A DNA stretch of 64,000 bases. Origin: UBA11524 sp965646445 (GTDB lineage Bacteria > Bacillota > Clostridia > Christensenellales > Aristaeellaceae). A program made the position numbers and the translations under genes. A model generated the notes under the pieces. That model searched no databases. It saw only the letters and a list, made by a program, of their open reading frames with translations, and was not told where the DNA came from. Where the stretch lies: the NCBI GenBank assembly GCA_965646445.1, contig CBFFZW010000012.1, forward strand, positions 1-64,000. Reading direction: 5' to 3'. Below are positions 29,017 through 38,060 of this stretch, one piece after another; the stretch's first letter is position 1, and the number at the start of each line of letters is the position of its first letter.

Positions 29017-30012
29017 TCAGTTTTTCTCCCAGCCTGCCAGCCAGGCATACAGCGCGTCCTCCTGATAGGCGTGCTCATAGCAGCCGTGGCCCACGGCGGG
29101 GTAAAGCGTCAGGCGGAGGTTCGGCTTCTCCTGGACATCCAGCAGCGCCCGCGCCCCTGCCAGCGCGTGGTCGGGGCGCACCGTTTCGTCGCTCAGGCCG
29201 TGGAACAGCCACACCGGCGTCCCCGCCAGCCGATTCAGGTCGTACATGATTGCCTCGGGCTGGTCGGCCTTGCCGGCGCGGCCGCAGCAAATGGCCACCG
29301 CCGCGAAGGCGTCCGGCAGATGGCAGGCCAGCTTATAGGCGCCGCGGCCGCCCATGCTCAGGCCCGTCAGATATACACGGGTATCGTCGATGGCGTAGGC
29401 CCCGCGCATCTGCTCCAGAAAGCGGGCCAGGCGGAGCATCTGCGTATCCACCTCGTTTTCGTCCTGATCCTCCACCCAGTGGGCGGATTTCTCCACCTGG
29501 GGCGCGATGACGATCATATCCGGCTCATGCCCCGCCAGGATGTACTGAAAGGGGCCGTAATCCGCGATGACGGCGGGGTTCTCCCCCCGCTCGCCGATGC
29601 CGTGGAGAAACAGGATGGTCGGATAGACCCGGTCGGGATCGTAGCCGTTGGGCAGGGAAAGCAGGTACGGATATTCCGCCCCACCGACAACGGCCTGAAA
29701 GCGCCCGTTCTCGTCCTTGAGAGGCGTCCGGGCCGACAGGGTACTGCCGAAGGTCACCTGGGCGGAGAAGCGTCCGGCATCCCAGCGGTAGTCGATCCGG
29801 CGGATGGCCTGCCCGTAGCGCTGCCTTGCCAGGATGGCGCAGTTTTTCAGCACGTCCAGGTCGGGGGTATTCGTCTTCATGGACAGAATGACATCCATCA
29901 CATCCATCGTATCAGCCTCCGCTTCCGCGCTCAGGGGTGCGCCAAAAAGCAGCACTGCCATCGGCAGGCATGCCATCAGCAGCCACGCCGTCAGCCTGCG
30001 CAAGGCCTTCAC
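29017..30012 (-). CDS. Secreted alpha/beta-hydrolase (carbohydrate-esterase or feruloyl-esterase-like)
   Basis: A 331-residue exported esterase-like hydrolase. An N-terminal signal peptide (LTAWLLMACLPMAVLLFGAP, then LSAEAEA) precedes an unknown N-region. The catalytic domain, from about residue 105, shows the oxyanion segment ILFLHGIGERGENP, the nucleophile Ser219 in LTGLSMGGRGAYKLA, an Asp in FHGLSDETV and the His in AVGHGCYEHAY. This is the pattern of LpqC/Fes-like prolyl-oligopeptidase-type esterases, which remove acyl or feruloyl groups from plant polysaccharides. It is last in the leftward catabolic region, 16 bases after the DUF4387 gene. Confidence 0.8.
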   Translation of the reverse strand: MKALRRLTAWLLMACLPMAVLLFGAPLSAEAEADTMDVMDVILSMKTNTPDLDVLKNCAILARQRYGQAIRRIDYRWDAGRFSAQVTFGSTLSARTPLKDENGRFQAVVGGAEYPYLLSLPNGYDPDRVYPTILFLHGIGERGENPAVIADYGPFQYILAGHEPDMIVIAPQVEKSAHWVEDQDENEVDTQMLRLARFLEQMRGAYAIDDTRVYLTGLSMGGRGAYKLACHLPDAFAAVAICCGRAGKADQPEAIMYDLNRLAGTPVWLFHGLSDETVRPDHALAGARALLDVQEKPNLRLTLYPAVGHGCYEHAYQEDALYAWLAGWEKN

Positions 30013-30028
30013 CTCCCGTCATCATCGT

Positions 30029-30337
30029 TCAGGGGATCTCCAAATCCATCAGCGGCGCGTGCTGCTGCGCGCCATACACGTCCCGCTCCCCGGCGGTGCC
30101 GGAGGACACGGTGCGAAGATAGGTGATCTTGACGCCCAGAGCGGCGTCGTAAAAGGCAAAGTCGGTGATGGCCTCCACCGGGATATGGTACAAATTCGCG
30201 ATGCTCTCCGGGGTCACGCGGCCGGACCGCTTCATCCGCTCATACGCCTCGGGGGAATCAAAGAGCACATCCAGGGTGATGGCGAAGGGGCCGCTGTTCT
30301 TGGAGCGCACCACATGCGCCAGATCGTAGAGCTTCAT
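30029..30337 (-). CDS. DUF4387 protein, AtuA partner
   Basis: A 102-residue protein matching DUF4387: MKLYDLAHVVRSKNSGPFAI then TLDVLFDSPEAYERMKRSG and TPESIANLYHIPVEAITDF. These proteins occur as the small partner of AtuA/DUF1446 proteins, and here the start overlaps the AtuA stop (ATGA). GGGAGGTGGGATC precedes the ATG at 30337. The reaction is unknown; pairing suggests the two form a complex. Confidence 0.85.
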   Translation of the reverse strand: MKLYDLAHVVRSKNSGPFAITLDVLFDSPEAYERMKRSGRVTPESIANLYHIPVEAITDFAFYDAALGVKITYLRTVSSGTAGERDVYGAQQHAPLMDLEIP

Positions 30338-31692
30338 GATCCCACCTCCCGCAATTCCATGGGGAACATGGCGCAGGCGTCCTCCACCCGCATCAGATGG
30401 TACACCGAGAACATATACACCGGGCCAAAGGAAACGTCGCTGGGCGCAAATGGGAAAGCCAGATTCCCGGCGGTGGACTTGCGGCCGGGGTAGCCGAAAT
30501 GCAGGTAGTTGGAGCGCACGGTGGCGCACACAGCGTCGGCCACCTCCTGGGAGGAGGCCAGCACCTCGAACATCAGGCCGATTTCATGGGGCAGGGTGCG
30601 GTCAGGCTCCAGGTCGCCCATGACGCCGTCCAGGCCGTAATGGTAGAAGTTGATTTCATAGGCCCCATCTTCCAGCTCGGCGTAGTATTCCCGCACCTGA
30701 CGGCGGATTTCCGCCTCCACCTCCGCCATCCGCCCGATGAGCAGCGGATCGCGGATGCCGGCCAGGACGAAGGTACGGTAGGCCTTCAGCCGGGCGCCCT
30801 CCAGCTTGATGGCGTAGGGCACGCGCTCCACCCGGCTGCCTTCCACGCGCACCCGGCCTTCGCCCAGATCCGTGAAGGCGCACTGCTCCAGATGCAGCAC
30901 GATGCCGGGGCCCTTGAGGATATAGGGATGATCCTTCTCGTAGAAGGTATGGGCGGCCACGCTGACGGGCGTGCAGGCCCGGCGGCTATCGGAGGGCCAG
31001 ACCTCGAAGCCCGTATCGTCCAGCCGACCCAGCATGCAGTCCTTGGCCGTGCCGGGCTCGGCGCACAGCGCGCCGCATTCCAGGATTTTACCCAGGTGAT
31101 AGGCCAGGGCCGGGTCGTGTCCCCGGGCGATGCCCACCGCCGCGAAGGGCGCGGGGTCGTAGGCCCGGCCGCAGAGGATGATCTGTGCGCCCGTTGTGAG
31201 GGCCTTCAAAATGGGCTCCACGCCCATCTGGGCCACGACGCCGTTGGTGGCCTCCAGGCTTTCCGCGGTCAGGTCAGGCACATTGGGCGACATTTTCTCC
31301 ACGCCGCCCTCCGCCATGGCCCTCAAAATGGCGTCGTTGGGGATGTCCGCCCGGATGACGGCCATCTTCGCCCGCCAGCCCAGCTCCCGGGCCAGCTCCT
31401 CGATAATGTCCAAAGCCCAGGCCACATGGGTATGGGAACCCGAGCCCCCCGCCGAGCCGATGAGCAGCGGAACGTTCAGCGCCCGCGCGCCCTCCATCAG
31501 CAGGCGCAAGTCCTTCTTGCAGGCCATCCGGCTGACGATGGCCGTACCCGCGCCCAGCTTGTGCGGCCCCGCGTCGGTGCTGCCGGCGTCCACCACGATG
31601 GCGTCGGGCCTCTGCGCCAGAGCCCGGCGGAAGGAGGCCTCCGGGAAGCCATAGCCCAGAATGCCGCAGGGCGACAGAATGGTTGTCGTCAT
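30334..31692 (-). CDS. AtuA/DUF1446-family protein
   Basis: A 452-residue protein of the AtuA (DUF1446) family. AtuA was named from acyclic terpene use in Pseudomonas, but its biochemical role is not settled, and Clostridia homologues sit in sugar or sugar-acid operons. Diagnostic segments: CGILGYGFPEASFRRALAQR, AIVVDAGSTDAGPHKLGAGT, PLLIGSAGGSGSHTHVAWAL and IILCGRAYDPAPFAAVGIAR. Here it lies between a large ADP-ribosylglycohydrolase gene (3 bases upstream) and DUF4387 (4-base overlap), so it belongs to the catabolic operon rather than to terpene metabolism. Confidence 0.85.
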   Translation of the reverse strand: MTTTILSPCGILGYGFPEASFRRALAQRPDAIVVDAGSTDAGPHKLGAGTAIVSRMACKKDLRLLMEGARALNVPLLIGSAGGSGSHTHVAWALDIIEELARELGWRAKMAVIRADIPNDAILRAMAEGGVEKMSPNVPDLTAESLEATNGVVAQMGVEPILKALTTGAQIILCGRAYDPAPFAAVGIARGHDPALAYHLGKILECGALCAEPGTAKDCMLGRLDDTGFEVWPSDSRRACTPVSVAAHTFYEKDHPYILKGPGIVLHLEQCAFTDLGEGRVRVEGSRVERVPYAIKLEGARLKAYRTFVLAGIRDPLLIGRMAEVEAEIRRQVREYYAELEDGAYEINFYHYGLDGVMGDLEPDRTLPHEIGLMFEVLASSQEVADAVCATVRSNYLHFGYPGRKSTAGNLAFPFAPSDVSFGPVYMFSVYHLMRVEDACAMFPMELREVGS

Positions 31693-31695
31693 CGC

Positions 31696-33825
31696 TCAGA
31701 CCCCCTTGACCCGAATGCGCTCCACCAGCGCCGCGCTGCCCTCCCGCACCGCAACGCCCACCTCGCCCTCCAGATACGGGCGGTCGGTATCCTCGCAGCT
31801 GACGGAGGTTCCAGCGCAGCGGGCTTCGATATGGCTGCCCCGCACGCTGACGGCGATGGTGAGCTTTTCGCCCATGCGGATGGCGCAGGGCGTTTCCGCC
31901 AGCACCGTGTAGCCGTTGTCGTTTTTGAGGATGCACAATTTGCCGTCCACGAAGCCCGCGGCATAGCTGCGGATGGCGCCCTGGACGCGAAACAGCGCCA
32001 GGTGCGTGTTTCCGCGCTCGGGGGTCAGGGTATACAGGGCGTCGTAGTCCCGCCAGCTGTGGCAGCCGGTGTACCACTCGCCCTCGTCCTCACAGGCAAT
32101 GCGCATGCCGCCGTCCACGATGGCGCTGACGCCTTTCATGCGGGAAACCTGGGTGATGTCGGTATGGCGCTCGCTCCACACCTCCGCCACCTCGTTGCGG
32201 AAGTCCACGGAATAGTCCGGCTGGCCGGAGAAGCGCAGGTCGTCCACATAGGCCACCAGCTGGTAGCCCTTCTTGACCTTCTCATCCGGCGTCCAGAAGC
32301 ATACGCCGGCCTCGTCAATGAGTCCGCCCTCCATGGCCGGGGCCTGAACCTCCACCTCATGCCAGACGCCGCGCTCCAGCCGCGTCCGCTCGCCGTACAC
32401 CGTCCGATCCGCCCGGGTATCCCGCACATAGGCGCAGGCCCAGGTTTCACTGCCGAAGTCAGGGACGCACACCGCCGCCCGCACCGTCTGCCCAGGGTAG
32501 AAGATCGGGGAAAAGGCAGGGTCATAGCGGGAATCGGAGAAGTCGTCCTTCCAATAATAGGTCTTGCGGTAGAGGAAGATTTCCTGCCCGGGCTGCAGGC
32601 GGGTGGCGAACAGCTTCAGGCAGCGCTTGCCGGTATAGGCCGCCTCGTCGGTATTGATGAGGTGCGCGGTGTTGCTGGGGCCGTCGGAGCGCACATAGAG
32701 GGCGTGGGTGCTCTTGGGGTACTCGAAATGGCAGTCATGGACGCGGCTGGTGAGCAGCTCCCGCCAGCCCTCGGGCATCTCCTCGCCCGCCAGCTGATAC
32801 GCCAGCCGGGCGATGTAGCCGGCGCCGTAGGGAATGTCCACGATGTTCATGTCCCCCAGCACGCCGGAGCGGATGCACAGGTCGTTCACCGGGCGGATCC
32901 ATTTTTCCGTGTCGATGGCGTCAATGCCGCACAGCACGCCCATGATGGCGGCCACATTGCCCACGTTGCAGTCGGTATCCCAGCCGCACATGTTGCAGAT
33001 GTTGATGGTATCGTCAAAATCGCCGTTGCCGTACACCATCGAAAGCGCCATCACCGCGCAGTTGGGGATGATATGGCAGGCGCCGGGGTAGCGGTCATAG
33101 CCGAAGTTATCATGCACATACTGGAAGCAGTCGCGCCAGTGGGAGACGGGGTGCTCGTCGTGGAAGGCCATCACCGCCCGGACGGCGCGGGTGTACTCGC
33201 AGTCCGTCGGAATTTTCGCCAGGGCCATCTCCAGCACCTTGCGGATGTCCCTTTCCACAAAGGCCGCGCTGATGGCGCAGGCCACGAACACGCCGCCGTA
33301 GATTCCGTTGCCGCCGTGGGTGACAGACGCCGCCTTGGCCGCCAGCTCCGCCGCCAGGTCAAGGTTGCCGGGCGCCACCAGGCCCCAGGTATCAATGAAG
33401 ATCTGTCCGCCAATCTGCTCGGCCACCGCCGCGCCGTTGACCTCGATGGAGCCGCTGGCAGGGGCCTGAATACCCCGGCGCAGGTTTAGGTAGGCCGTAT
33501 GCTCGGTGGATACGCCGTAGCCGCCCCACCAGAAGAAGCCGTGCTCATAGGGCGCGTAATTCAGCAGCGCCTCGCCCACGTCCTGAGCGGTCATGATGTC
33601 GCCACGCTTGTCCTCCAGGGCGCGCAGGAAATACAGCGGGCCGTTGCTGTCGTCATCGGCGGCAAAGTTTTTGTACTGGGCGGGGTAATAGGTCAGCTCC
33701 CCGAACAGCTCCTTGATGCGGGCATAGTCCCAGCCCTCCACCGCCGCGCCCAGGCGGATGCCGATGATCTTCGCCAGCCACCCGGCATAGACGCGCTCCA
33801 GATAATCCGAAGGGATCCTGCTCAT
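31696..33825 (-). CDS. ADP-ribosylglycohydrolase-family protein with C-terminal beta-sandwich
   Basis: A DraG-like (ADP-ribosylglycohydrolase) domain occupies residues about 5-340: ERVYAGWLAKIIGIRLGAAV, the metal site FAADDDSNGPLYFL, and the C-terminal metal site NMCGWDTDCNVGNVAAIMGV. It is followed by about 350 residues of beta-rich, carbohydrate-binding-like sequence (FRVQGAIRSYAAGFVDGKLC, GVAVREGSAALVERIRV). Family members cleave N- or O-glycosidic bonds to ADP-ribose or related ribosides; this extended form, in sugar operons, more likely acts on a small glycoside (inference). No signal peptide is seen. Two in-frame ATGs exist; 33825 is nine bases from GAGG, 33831 only three. Confidence 0.82.
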   Translation of the reverse strand: MSRIPSDYLERVYAGWLAKIIGIRLGAAVEGWDYARIKELFGELTYYPAQYKNFAADDDSNGPLYFLRALEDKRGDIMTAQDVGEALLNYAPYEHGFFWWGGYGVSTEHTAYLNLRRGIQAPASGSIEVNGAAVAEQIGGQIFIDTWGLVAPGNLDLAAELAAKAASVTHGGNGIYGGVFVACAISAAFVERDIRKVLEMALAKIPTDCEYTRAVRAVMAFHDEHPVSHWRDCFQYVHDNFGYDRYPGACHIIPNCAVMALSMVYGNGDFDDTINICNMCGWDTDCNVGNVAAIMGVLCGIDAIDTEKWIRPVNDLCIRSGVLGDMNIVDIPYGAGYIARLAYQLAGEEMPEGWRELLTSRVHDCHFEYPKSTHALYVRSDGPSNTAHLINTDEAAYTGKRCLKLFATRLQPGQEIFLYRKTYYWKDDFSDSRYDPAFSPIFYPGQTVRAAVCVPDFGSETWACAYVRDTRADRTVYGERTRLERGVWHEVEVQAPAMEGGLIDEAGVCFWTPDEKVKKGYQLVAYVDDLRFSGQPDYSVDFRNEVAEVWSERHTDITQVSRMKGVSAIVDGGMRIACEDEGEWYTGCHSWRDYDALYTLTPERGNTHLALFRVQGAIRSYAAGFVDGKLCILKNDNGYTVLAETPCAIRMGEKLTIAVSVRGSHIEARCAGTSVSCEDTDRPYLEGEVGVAVREGSAALVERIRVKGV

Positions 33826-33843
33826 GCTCATTCACCTCATACG

Positions 33844-34743
33844 CTAAAATGTGATTTCCATACCGTCATAGGCCACGGTCATGCCCGCCTGCCGGGCCAC
33901 GGCTTCAAATTCCTCGTGAAGCGGGGTGTAATGCGGGCACAGATGGGACAGCACGCAGGGCGTGTCCTCGCTGATACAGCCGTTTTCCAGCAGGAAGGCC
34001 CGCAGCGCGCGGTTCTTGCGCAGGTTCATGTGCCCCTGGCCCACGGGCAGGGCGAGGGCTTCGTCCCGGTAAGCGCCCAGGCCGAAGGTGCCCTCCATCA
34101 CCACGCAGTCGAAGCGGAAACGGGCCATCACCGCCAGCTCAGGCGCGTCGAAGCCCCCGGCATCCAGGGCGTAAAGCAGCGTCCTGCCGCCCCGGCGCAC
34201 GATGTAGCAGTGGGCCATCCCCGGCGCCTTGCCATGGTTGGCCCGCAGCGGGACAAAGGAAAAGTCGCCGCAGTCCGTCTCCTCGTTTTCGCGGATGCGT
34301 TCAAAGCGGAGATCGTACCGGGCGGCCCGCTGAACATCCGGCGGAATGACGGCTTCCAGCGCCGCGCGGACAAAATCATTGCCGTGAACAACCATCTCCG
34401 GCGTCTGTGTGTACCGGGCCGACCACACGCCCGACGCCGGGTCGAAGGGCGGCACGCCGTCGGCCGTGGTACGCCGCCAGCGCAGACGATCCGGGGCAAA
34501 ATGGTCGGGGTGCGGGTGCGTCACCAGCACATGGCGGACGCCGGCCAGGGAAATGCCCAGCCGGGCCGCCACATAATGGCAAGTGGTATTCATGTCCAGG
34601 AGAATGTCGTCGTCGATCAGCGCGGCGCTGTTGGCGCGGATGTTCTTCCCGCCCTCCCGCCGGGCCGAGGCGCAATGGGGGCAGTCGCAGAAGGGCGCGG
34701 GGTACATTTCCGCCGCCGCCGTACCCAGAAAGGTCAGCTTCAC
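33844..34743 (-). CDS. MBL-fold metallo-hydrolase, PhnP-like
   Basis: A 299-residue metallo-hydrolase of the RNase Z/PhnP branch. Evidence: the N-terminal MKLTFLGTAAAEMYPAPFCD with CDCPHC (the zinc site typical of PhnP), the metal motif THPHPDHF, the later metal ligands LYALDAGGF and CVLSHLCPHYTPLH. PhnP opens cyclic ribosyl phosphates to ribose bisphosphate. Its place between two ADP-ribosylglycohydrolase genes (ATGA overlap with the upstream one) makes a role in ribosyl-phosphate breakdown attractive, though not proven. Confidence 0.8.
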   Translation of the reverse strand: MKLTFLGTAAAEMYPAPFCDCPHCASARREGGKNIRANSAALIDDDILLDMNTTCHYVAARLGISLAGVRHVLVTHPHPDHFAPDRLRWRRTTADGVPPFDPASGVWSARYTQTPEMVVHGNDFVRAALEAVIPPDVQRAARYDLRFERIRENEETDCGDFSFVPLRANHGKAPGMAHCYIVRRGGRTLLYALDAGGFDAPELAVMARFRFDCVVMEGTFGLGAYRDEALALPVGQGHMNLRKNRALRAFLLENGCISEDTPCVLSHLCPHYTPLHEEFEAVARQAGMTVAYDGMEITF

Positions 34744-35726
34744 CGGCGAACCAGCTCCGCCAGCTGCTCGGCCTTCTCAAACAGGTCGATCCCCTTGGTG
34801 AACTGCAGGCAGGTGCCCGAGGGATAGCGGGTGTGCTCCAGCCAGTAGGGCGGAATGGCGGAAGCGCCGTAGCGCGCGCCCAGGATGCAGCCCACCACCG
34901 CGCCGATGGTATCAGCGTCCCGGCCGAAGTTGGAGGCCAGCAGAACGCCGCTCTTGAAGCTGTCGTGCTTCAGGCGCAGGCAGCCGAAGGCCTCCGCGAT
35001 GGCCTCCGGCGTGGCCGCGCGGTAGGAGCAGAAAAGCTGGTTGTGCAGCTCCATCCAGGCGTCCGCCACGTCGCCCCGGGCGTCATCCACCACGCGATAG
35101 GCCGTTTCCACGCCCGCGCGCAGCCAGGAATCCTCCGGCGCACAAGCCAGCGCTTCCTCAAAGATGCGCTCAAAGGGCGTGTCCACCATGGCCAGGGCCA
35201 CGGCAACGGCCACCATCTGCGCACCCCAAATGCCATCGCGGCTGTGGCTGATCTCCGCGTCGATGCGGCACAGCTCCTTGGCGCGCTCCGGGTCCCCGGC
35301 GCAGTAAATGCCGATGGGGCCGCAGCGCATGGCCGCGCCGTCGCTGAAGGTATGGGTGCCGAAGAGGCCGGACTGGGGCGCGTGCATCCCTTTGCGCAGG
35401 TTCGCCGCCGCGTCCATCTCACTGACGCCGCCGCGCCGCAATTCATCCTGCACCACCACATGCTTTTTCCACATGGCCTCCACGTCCCGGGGCGTGAAGT
35501 CCCCGCCGCAGGTGATGATGGTTTCCGCCACCAGCAGCGCGAACTCCGTATCGTCCGTGCTCCATGACTCGCCGCGGTGGAAGTCCGTGGTAAAGCCGTA
35601 GTCGCGCTGATAATCGGGCTTGCGGGCCGCGTCGCCAAAGGAATCCCCGATGGCCAGGCCGCACAGCGCGCCGCGCGCCTTGTCGGAAAGCAGCGCCGGG
35701 GCTGCCCGAAGTTCGTCACGGGTCAT
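34740..35726 (-). CDS. ADP-ribosylglycohydrolase-family protein
   Basis: A 328-residue, single-domain DraG-family hydrolase. Both metal-binding clusters are visible: GESWSTDDTEFALLVAETI near the N-terminus and SNFGRDADTIGAVVGCILGA near the C-terminus, with the glycine-rich start GALCGLAIGDSFGDAAR. The size matches DraG and ARH proteins. No ADP-ribosyltransferase target or DraT partner is nearby, so a metabolic role on a riboside is more likely than protein de-modification. Coupled to the PhnP-like gene by ATGA. Confidence 0.88.
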   Translation of the reverse strand: MTRDELRAAPALLSDKARGALCGLAIGDSFGDAARKPDYQRDYGFTTDFHRGESWSTDDTEFALLVAETIITCGGDFTPRDVEAMWKKHVVVQDELRRGGVSEMDAAANLRKGMHAPQSGLFGTHTFSDGAAMRCGPIGIYCAGDPERAKELCRIDAEISHSRDGIWGAQMVAVAVALAMVDTPFERIFEEALACAPEDSWLRAGVETAYRVVDDARGDVADAWMELHNQLFCSYRAATPEAIAEAFGCLRLKHDSFKSGVLLASNFGRDADTIGAVVGCILGARYGASAIPPYWLEHTRYPSGTCLQFTKGIDLFEKAEQLAELVRR

Positions 35727-35771
35727 GATTTTCTACCTCCATCACGGTCGTCGTTTTTTGATGCCTGCGCT

Positions 35772-36527
35772 TCATCGCAGAAGGAACGTTTCCAGGAAAG
35801 CCGCGATGCCGTCGCGGTCGTTGCTGTCGGTGCGGGCGTCCGCCGCGGCCAGGGTCTGGGCGTCCGCGTTGCCCATGGCCACGCCAAAGCTGCAGGCCCG
35901 GAAGAAGCCGATGTCGCAGCTCTCGTCCCCGAAGGCCACGGCCTGTCCCGGACGCAGGCCCAGGGCGCGCATGAGCCGCCGCATCCCCGCGCCCTTGTTG
36001 ACGCCCAGGGCGCTGAAGTTGCACCAGCGGTCGCCCACCACCTGAGACAGGGAGCAGCCCGCGCTTCGGGCAATATCGATGGCGGTCCTGGCCGGAACAT
36101 CCCACGCGCACAGGTGCTCCACCCGCGCGTCGATGGCGGTCGCCCGATCCAGGGGCAGGCTTTCGCCGTCAGGCTCGGTGAGGTAGCAGGTTCCGTCCGG
36201 CAGCTGGTAACGGATCTTCGTCGCCATGCCGACGCCCCGCAGCACCCTGGTCGCCACGGCCGGCTGCATGCAGCGCCGGAACACCGTTTCCTCGCCCAGG
36301 AGCACCCGCGCGCCATAGGCCAGCACGGCGGCATCGGGACGCAGCCGCTCCAGATAGGCGGCGGCGTGCAGCTGACTCCGCCCAGTGGCAAAGGCCAGCT
36401 TGATGCCCCGCTGGCGGCATGCCTCGATGGCTTCCAGCGTTCGGGGCGAAACCGTCTTGTCCCGGGTGAGCAGCGTGCCGTCCAGGTCGACGGCAATCAG
36501 GCGGACATCCGCCAGGCGTTCAGGCAT
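35772..36527 (-). CDS. Cof-type HAD-family phosphatase
   Basis: A 251-residue HAD hydrolase of the Cof/YbiV (IIB cap) type, predicted to dephosphorylate sugar or nucleotide phosphates. Motif I is AVDLDGTLLTRDKTVSPRTL, motif II is LAFATGRSQ, motif III contains the Lys in GVNKGAGMRRLM and motif IV is AVAFGDESCDIGFFR followed by GVAMGNADAQTLAAAD. Of three close ATGs, 36527 is best placed after AGGAAG. It follows the solute-binding protein gene by about 80 bases and precedes the ADP-ribosylglycohydrolase. Confidence 0.85.
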   Translation of the reverse strand: MPERLADVRLIAVDLDGTLLTRDKTVSPRTLEAIEACRQRGIKLAFATGRSQLHAAAYLERLRPDAAVLAYGARVLLGEETVFRRCMQPAVATRVLRGVGMATKIRYQLPDGTCYLTEPDGESLPLDRATAIDARVEHLCAWDVPARTAIDIARSAGCSLSQVVGDRWCNFSALGVNKGAGMRRLMRALGLRPGQAVAFGDESCDIGFFRACSFGVAMGNADAQTLAAADARTDSNDRDGIAAFLETFLLR

Positions 36528-36608
36528 CGTCATGGACTTCCTCATTTCCTTGCCCGGAGGCTCCGGGGACGGGTCGCCCCGCCCCCGAAAGCCGCCGGTT
36601 CAATTGGG

Positions 36609-38060
36609 TCAGTTCAGGATGGTGGCCGCGTACTGCGCCACCTGGGTGCCGCCATAGCTGTTCCAGGTATCCACGAAGGTCTGCCAGTCAGCCTCGGTCT
36701 TCTCGCCCAGGATGAACTGGGTTGCGAATTCCTTCCACAGGCCCTCGCAGGCCGTCCACAGGGTCACCATATCCTCGGGAATCACAAAGTCGTTGTCCGC
36801 CACGGCGTAACGGTCAGTCATGGCCGCGGAGTCGAAGGATGCGGCGGGCCAGTAGGGCACGCCCGTGGTGACGGCCTGCACGTCGATGACGCCGAACACG
36901 TCGCTGTCGAAGATGCCGTAGGTGCTCATGTCGGAGGAGTTGTGCAGCAGATTGAAGGTGCCGTCCTCATTGAGGGTATGATCCTCGCCCTCCAGGCCGA
37001 ACAGGTCGATCTTGCGGCCTTCCTCGCCCATCAGCCAGTCCAGCACGGCAAAGGCCTTTTCCACATTCTTGGAGGAGGAGGAAATGCACCAGCCACGGTC
37101 AAAGCGGTTCGTGGTGATCTTGTACTGCTGGTTGCCGTCGGCGGACTTCATGGGCGGCAGGATGGAGATGTGCGCATCCTCGCCGTAGTTCTTGACGGTG
37201 TTGCTGTCATAGTACACGCTGTAAGAGCCGCCCTTCATGGCGATGCCGGCCACCTTGCCGGTGTACAGAGCGTTCTCCATGCTCTCCCAGTTGTCGGTGG
37301 CGAAGTTCGCGTGGAGCAGGCCGTCCACATACAGCTGACGCCACCACTTCAGCTCCTCCAGGAAGTTTTCGCTCACGCGGGCGTACACATAGGAGCCGTC
37401 CTCCTGCTTGAGCCAGGTGGCGGTGATGCCGAAGCCGCCGTCCACGCCGGTATCGAACAGGTAGTCGATGCCCTGGGTGGTGAGGACGCCCTCATAGCCC
37501 TGGGCCTTCAGCTCCTCAAAGAGCTTGGTGTAGGCCGCCTGGTCGGGGTTGGCCAGGAACGCCTCGTAGCTGGGGCAGGCCAGCAGCGCGTCCGTGCGGA
37601 ACTGCAGGCACTTGTTGACCTTGGAGGGCCACAACTGATAGGGGCAGGATTCAAACTGGGCCTTGAAGGCGGGATTCTGATCCATGAGGGGCTTGATGTT
37701 GGCGGAGTTCGCCACCAGCTCGGTCATGTCCACCAGGGTATCCATGGAGCCCAGGTAGGAGGGGTTGATGGCCGTGCCCTGGATGTAGATGAGGTCGTAG
37801 ACCTCCTCGGGCTCCCAGGTGAGCAGCATGTTGTTCACGAAGTCCGGGTAGCCGGAGGACGCCTGTCCCTTCCATTCCAGGCGAACGCCCAGCTCCTTCT
37901 CCAGGCGGGCGTTCAGCGCGTCGAAGCCGGCGGCGTACTGGGTCACGTCGCTGGTGCGGGCCAGGATGGTGAGAGTCGTCACTTCCTCCTCCGCCATGGC
38001 GAAGGAGCAGATGTTCAGCGCCATCATCAGGACGAGCAGAGTAGCCAGAGCCTTTTTCAT
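36609..38060 (-). CDS. Extracellular solute-binding protein of a sugar ABC importer (LplA type)
   Basis: It captures the substrate for the permease pair encoded upstream. Length 483 residues. The N-terminus MKKALATLLVLMMALNICSF plus AMA forms a signal peptide with an AxA-type site before EEE; there is no canonical lipobox, so it is not an obvious lipoprotein. The mature part shows the family-1/LplA pattern: TDVTQYAAGFDALNARLEK-like start (from RTSDV), YDLIYIQGTAINPSYLGSMD, WESMENALYTGKVAGIAMKG and WLMGEEGRKIDLFGLEGEDH. GGGAGGTATCACC precedes ATG 38060. It is separated from the permeases by a 568-base palindrome-rich gap. Confidence 0.87.
   Translation of the reverse strand: MKKALATLLVLMMALNICSFAMAEEEVTTLTILARTSDVTQYAAGFDALNARLEKELGVRLEWKGQASSGYPDFVNNMLLTWEPEEVYDLIYIQGTAINPSYLGSMDTLVDMTELVANSANIKPLMDQNPAFKAQFESCPYQLWPSKVNKCLQFRTDALLACPSYEAFLANPDQAAYTKLFEELKAQGYEGVLTTQGIDYLFDTGVDGGFGITATWLKQEDGSYVYARVSENFLEELKWWRQLYVDGLLHANFATDNWESMENALYTGKVAGIAMKGGSYSVYYDSNTVKNYGEDAHISILPPMKSADGNQQYKITTNRFDRGWCISSSSKNVEKAFAVLDWLMGEEGRKIDLFGLEGEDHTLNEDGTFNLLHNSSDMSTYGIFDSDVFGVIDVQAVTTGVPYWPAASFDSAAMTDRYAVADNDFVIPEDMVTLWTACEGLWKEFATQFILGEKTEADWQTFVDTWNSYGGTQVAQYAATILN

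Noticed and set aside
30397..33489. 1030-codon plus-strand open frame
   Set aside because: Antisense to AtuA and the ADP-ribosylglycohydrolase; His/Gly/Val-rich composition typical of a shadow, with no recognisable domain.
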